Source: Chimonanthus salicifolius | Taxonomy: Eukaryota; Streptophyta; Magnoliopsida; Laurales; Calycanthaceae | Assembly: GCA_013350335.1 (NCBI GenBank) | Contig: CM023540.1 | Span: 60,338,195-60,402,194 of the forward strand | Direction: 5' to 3' | DNA: 64,000 nucleotides | Shown: piece after piece, positions 59,071 through 64,000 of the stretch | Position numbering within the stretch: the stretch's first letter is position 1 | Layout: the number at the start of each line of letters is the position of its first letter | Notes under the pieces: generated by a model | The model's database searches: none | What the model was told of the DNA's origin: nothing | Seen by the model: only the letters and a program-made list of their open reading frames with translations | Translations under genes and position numbers: made by a program

Positions 59071-61679
59071 TAGAGCCCTACACTCCAGAAGGAACAGAGG
59101 AAAGCCTGCTCATTAATCCAGTTTACCAAAACTGATTTGCACATCTTTACCCAAACTCATTTACCCTTACCCACTCATCTTTACTCAAACCCATTGATCC
59201 AATCCCACTTACCCTTAACCAATCATCTTTACCCAGACCCACCAGTCCAATTGTTTATGTCTGAGTTGGTCTAAAGTTCATCAGTCGTCAGAGTCAAGTT
59301 GTTATTTTCCTTGAATCTAGTTTTTATTTGAGTCAATCTAGCCTAGAAGTCAGTCATTTCATCCCATGGTACAACCCATAATTAGCTTGTTCGTTTTCTA
59401 AGATATTTTTTCGTTTGCACCTAGCTAGTGTAGATTAGGGAACATTGAGGACAATGTTTAATTCGAGTTTGGGGGTACTAAGGTCATTCATTCATTTTCG
59501 TAAAAATTCTTAGGGGAGAGTAAGTTCACAACTGAGACCCCTTAAAAAAAAAATTCAGCATCCATCACCCTATTGTCTTTGTGACCAGCAGACATTAAAG
59601 AACTAGATAGAAGTCATGCACGTAGACGGTCGAGTTTTTATTTTTGCATTGTGTCTGTCTAGAACACAAGCTTCCCCAGACTTGTGTAGGAAAATTATTT
59701 CCTTAGTTATGAGGGTGAGGAATTTGGAAATCCAAGAGGAACAATCTAGTCCTCTCTGTGGTCGAAGCACTCTGCCTGCAAAGAGAAAAGCTAATAGGCT
59801 AGGAATCTGTCACAAATGCGGACGTGGGAATTATAATGGAATAATATCTGATCAAGGAGTTCGTTGTGTGACAACAGCAGAGCATAGACATATAAGTGGA
59901 AATAGACAGATTTATTTGGATTTAGTCAAAGGTAGAGTAAGTCCGCAAAAACTGAGACTCCTTGATGTCCAAAAAACTATTGATTTTCGCTTAGGGGACT
60001 ACAAAAGTCTTGACAATATAACATTAAACGAGTCATAGTTTTTTTTAGGCAGAGAGAGACAGACTCAATCCTTTTGAGGGCAGAGTAAACAAAAGCTGAG
60101 ACTCCTTGGTACTTAACAAGACTATCAATTCAGGTTTTAGAAAAGCAAGCGTCTTGGCGATCTAACGTAAAAAGAATCACATTTTTAACATTAATACTTA
60201 AATAGAGATCTTTATATCATACTTTTTTCGGAAAGATTTTTATTGGATTTATTTTTGGAAACCACTGTACACAGCCATATTAAGTTTAATTTGAAAAAGA
60301 AAAATATTCACGAGTCGAGTAATCACTAGAAGAATACCAGTGGAGACTTAACCCAGTGAACTTTAGAGCCATTTTCTTCTTCTGAGAGTTATAAGTCAAT
60401 TCTATTTTCTTTGGAAGCGCAAATAAGTCATTGTTGAACTCATTATCTTTCATCTTGGTCATATTATTGAGAACGCCATCAAGATTGAGTTATTATATCT
60501 AATTTTTTTTTTTGGAATTTATTTAAAATAAAAAAACCACATGTTGAAACTTAGGATATGATCTAGGCCACTGTTGGATCGTTTGAGCCTAAAAGCCCAC
60601 CTATATTTTGTTATCTTATCTTGATAGTTCCCCAGTTGAGCCTTATATAGCCTGTTTTCTTGACCAACCATGTCTACCATACCCAACTCCAGTCCAGGAG
60701 TATGAGCCAATAAAAAATATCCATGACCTATTCTTAGAAAAGGTTAAAGATGAAAAATTAAGGGATGGTAATCTAAAAATAAGGGCATAAGAAAGAACAG
60801 AACAAGAAAAAGAAAAAGAAAGGAAATAGCATCCAAAAAAGGAAACATCCAAATACCAAATGAAGGATGTGAAAAAGAAAAGAAAAATAAAGAAAAAGAA
60901 ATTACTTTGAAAAGTGCCAAAAAGAATAATAGAAGAAAAATATCCCATTAAAAAACAATGAAGATCTCTAACTATTTCTATTCAAAGTATTTATTTTTAG
61001 AGCCTTATATCCTTCTTTGATTTGACCCAATCCCAAGCCACGTTTCGTCCTAAAAAGGAAGTCCTATTGATCTTAGGTCTAAATAGGGTGTTTCACGTGG
61101 AGAATAAAGGAAGAAAAATGATTGTATTTGACTCAACGTTCTCAAGAAAGTAGCACCTATTCATGAGATCATTCATTTCTTTGATATGAGCCGTCTTTGT
61201 TAAAACATATGTGAGATACTTTGATTTTGAGTACATAAATTCTGCTCACATATACTTGAGAGAAAATGAACCCGAACCTCTGTGTGTTAATTTTTTCGAG
61301 AGATATATCCAGTGAGGCTTGCAGTCAAAGCGCATTTCCAAGCGGTGTGAACAAAACTTGAGACTATTTGGAAAAGGAGGTCTATCTTAATATTGGCTAA
61401 CCACACACTACACTCCAAGTATAAACCTTGTAAAATGATTTTTAGAGTTGTATGATGTCTAGACCTCTCATCCTTGTGTTCTTGTTAAACATGTTGATAT
61501 TTATGGGTATTATCACAACCCTCACGAGACTATAACTCGTCCACTAGTGGGGAGTTGGGGGCTTAAAGACTTACTGCATACGCTAAATGCAATCGAGAGT
61601 ACCAGCAAAAGTGATTTAGTCAGGATTTTTGTGTGTCGTTAGAATTGTTAGTTTTAGTTTTGCTCGAGGACTAGCAAAA
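59071..61679 (+). other. Athila element 3' region without a recognisable env
   Basis: About 2.6 kb. C-rich imperfect repeats with CATCTTTACCCA words are at 59137-59250. GAGGACAATGTTTAATTCG and GTTTGGGGGTA (about 59447-59478) form a block usual after integrase in Athila/Tat elements. Degenerate direct repeats begin near 59511, 59932 and 60081, and a purine-rich stretch is at 60785-60935. A frame of 140 codons (59616-60038) has one CHKCGRG motif but no signal peptide or membrane segment. No env-like frame can be supported. Confidence 0.7.
59932..60195 (+). repeat. Degenerate direct repeat in the Athila 3' region
   Basis: Two units, about 59932-60045 and 60081-60195, share AGAGTAA, CTGAGACTCCTTG, a GACTATCAAT-like word, GTCTTG and a T-rich end. 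A shorter third match starts near 59515 (GAGAGTAAGTTCACAACTGA). Confidence 0.65.
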
Positions 61680-61697
61680 TTTGAGTTTGGAGGTATT
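61680..61697 (+). promoter_or_regulatory. Polypurine tract of the Athila element
   Basis: TTTGAGTTTGGAGGTATT directly before the LTR start TGTTGACC. The purine run is short and interrupted, but the site is in the required position. Confidence 0.75.
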
Positions 61698-64000
61698 TGT
61701 TGACCACTAAAATCTTACATTTTTACCCCCTAATTATTGGCTCAGTTGATCCTCAATTTTGTATATAATGATGCATTTAATGTAGTTTGTCACTTTTGTA
61801 GTAAAAAATGGAAAGTTCAGGAAAATTAAGTTAAAACAACAGAATAATATAAGATTAGAGTTTTAAAGAGAAGACCTAGGATTATTATAATTATTTCATG
61901 TCACTTTTTAGGATTTTCATTTAAATTAATTAATCTAGATCCAGTTTTGAGAGTCTATGATTAATTAATAATTTTTAGATTTAAAGTGACTGAATAATTA
62001 TTTAATTCTATAGGTTAAAAGCTGCAATCCAAGAGCCAAAGCCTGAATTTCAAGTCAATGGGCCAAGATTCAGTCCAACTAGGCCAAGCTATGCTCCACA
62101 AAGCTTCAATGGGCCAAGCCACATGCAAGCCCATGCGTATTTCACACTCTGGGCTAGGCCAGTGTGCAAGCTCAATCCAATTAAGATCCAAAGACTCAAA
62201 TGCAATTCAAGTGGGCCTGAGTTGAGGTCTTGATCCAAATCCAAAGCCCAAAGTCCAATAAATTCCATGGTCCATGTTTGAATTTACCTAAGTTCAACCC
62301 AACTACCCATGTCCAAAACCCATAACCCAACTTCACATCCACACCATCCAATTTCCATCTTTGACCTTAACCTTCCATCTCACATACCCAATTAGGTCAA
62401 ATCTTAGATCCACCATCAAATCTAACACATCTATTCATCTATCATTATCGTGATCATCTTAACCTTAGATTAGTGTTCATCCATGCATCACCTATTAATC
62501 ATTGCATTCATTTCATGCATTAGTCATCTTACCCATTAGATATTAGGTCATCTAATCTCATTCACCCATTCATTTCTTAGAAACCCTAGAGCCTCCACAT
62601 GCATCCATCACATGCACACATTTCCTTAGATTTAGGTCATACATTTCATCATCCATGTAAGATCCACCTATGCATCTAAACCCTCCATCAACCATTTACC
62701 CAATTTTATAATTATTTTACCCTAAATACCTTAGAGCCATTAGATCAAAACAAATTAAATCTAAGTCCTTCATCCATAAAACCCTAAGCTATGAACAACT
62801 TGTAGTTCAAGCTAGCCCCATGCACATATCACACGTCATCATCCATGCCAAACACACCTCATAATCTAATCCCCAAGTATCTCACACGATTTTTCCCAAT
62901 CCCAGAAAATCCAATTTCTAATTTTTCTCCCAATCTCCTATCTTCTCTCCACCTTGACCTAGCCACCAAGGAAGCCACACAAAAATTGTGTGACCCTCCT
63001 TGTGTAACCCTAAAAACCTAGTTTTAATCCCCATCATCCATTCCCATTTAGATTCAATCCAGTCCATTGATTTCCCAACTTAAACCTTGATTTAATCCAA
63101 ACCATCCATCTCTTTTCAAAACCTATAAATACCCCCAAGGGTAAAATTCGAACATGACCTGGAATTCAAGATGACTAAAGGCTAGAGCAAAAGACAGGAA
63201 GACAAGGAGCACCATGCGAATTTACAAGCGAGAGTGTAGATTTTTATATTTTATGTTGTCTTTCTCATATTCAATTTAGAAAAACCTCGTACTTTAATTC
63301 TTCCATTAAATAAAGTGAAGCATTCATTTAGAACCTTGGAACATCCAATTTATAAAATACTTTTATGATTACTTTGTTTTTAATTTGAAGAACACAATTT
63401 TTATTTATTTGATTGAACATGAGCGTATGCAATTGTTAGGATCTTGATTGTAAGACTTGAATCATGATTACTAAGGTCTTGATTAGTTAAATTAAAAATT
63501 GTGAATCTTGTTTATTAATAAGTATGAATTGTATTTGTTTACGTGACTTTGACATCCACCTTTTCTGTTACTGCATATTTAATTTCAGTCATTTATTTTC
63601 ATGCAATTTAATTTTCTGTCTTTTAATTATATTAAATCTTATGTTTATTGTGCAATAGTTGTTTTAACCCAAATTCTTGTATAAATCTAATCTTTAATTC
63701 TGTAACTCTTAAATTCATTCTTTAAATTGCTTAATTAATTCTTTTAATTTTTTTATTCTGTCTCTCTCTCTCTCTTATATCACTCTCTCTCAAAGATCCA
63801 TTCAATTAAAGTTAGGAAGAGGTGTAAATAATATTGTAACTTGAATCCTAAACATGATTAAAATTAAATGTTGATTCACCATATTAGAATAACAAATCAT
63901 ACATCTTATTTGCTGATTTTCCAAGTTAGATACATAACTCATATAATGATTTAATTTCTTAAAAACAATTCATTTTTAAAGGACATTAATTTAAATTCAT
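61698..64000 (+). mobile_element. Athila-type 3' LTR (runs out of the window)
   Basis: Uninterrupted counterpart of the split 5' LTR. It has the TATA box at 63124-63131 and about 200 bases (63153-63361) that the 5' LTR lacks. From the 5' LTR the remaining part outside the window should be about 125 bases. It shows what the 5' LTR looked like before the insertions of LTR E and element R. Confidence 0.95.

Noticed and set aside
59616..60038. 140-codon frame as an Athila env
   Set aside because: No signal peptide, membrane segment or similarity that I can recognise, and part of it is a degenerate direct repeat.

Overview
The window is repeat-rich nuclear DNA of a flowering plant with a large genome. 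I find no host gene, tRNA, rRNA or CRISPR. Almost all of it is a nest of degenerate LTR retrotransposons, recognised from gag/pol motifs, tRNA-complementary primer-binding sites (PBS), polypurine tracts (PPT), repeated LTR ends and target-site duplications (TSD). All coding regions carry stops or frameshifts, so they are listed as pseudogenes. The species cannot be named from this sequence.

Layout. (1) 1-4397, minus strand: internal region of a Ty3/gypsy chromovirus of Tekay/Del type (element 1); its 5' LTR (LTR A) runs to 13809 and is split by a second LTR of the same superfamily (LTR B, minus) and by a solo LTR (LTR C, plus). (2) 13810-14878: unassigned DNA with a CGATAT-rich patch. (3) 14879-22128: Ty1/copia element of SIRE type, LTR 1.88 kb, internal region mostly decayed, second LTR interrupted at 22128. 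(4) 22129 to beyond 64000: an Athila-type Ty3/gypsy element inserted in that copia LTR. Its 5' LTR holds solo LTR E (itself holding solo LTR F) and a Tekay chromovirus, element R (30564-51922), whose own LTR holds solo LTR G. Element R is present as two internal regions in tandem, with a piece of Athila LTR between them. The Athila internal region follows at 52580-61697 and its 3' LTR leaves the window.

Four insertions are supported by 5-bp TSDs read directly: E (TGACC), F (AATTG), G (TTAGG, with an empty site in the sister LTR) and R (AAAGT, present again at the duplicated junction). C has TATCC/TAGCC, one mismatch.

The most interesting signals are in the LTRs. The 3.3-3.5 kb LTRs (A-G) carry arrays of imperfect palindromes, mostly GGGTTCGGCCAT...ATGGCCGAACCC. 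In five of them the array lies between a splice-donor-like site and a conserved branch-point/acceptor-like block, as if the LTR carried its own intron. Element R has an additional small reading frame before gag with three zinc-knuckle motifs and its own poly(A)-like signals. The A-G LTRs, element 1 and element R share the Tekay-like plan (initiator-Met tRNA PBS, long LTR), while the Athila element uses a tRNA-Asp-like PBS.
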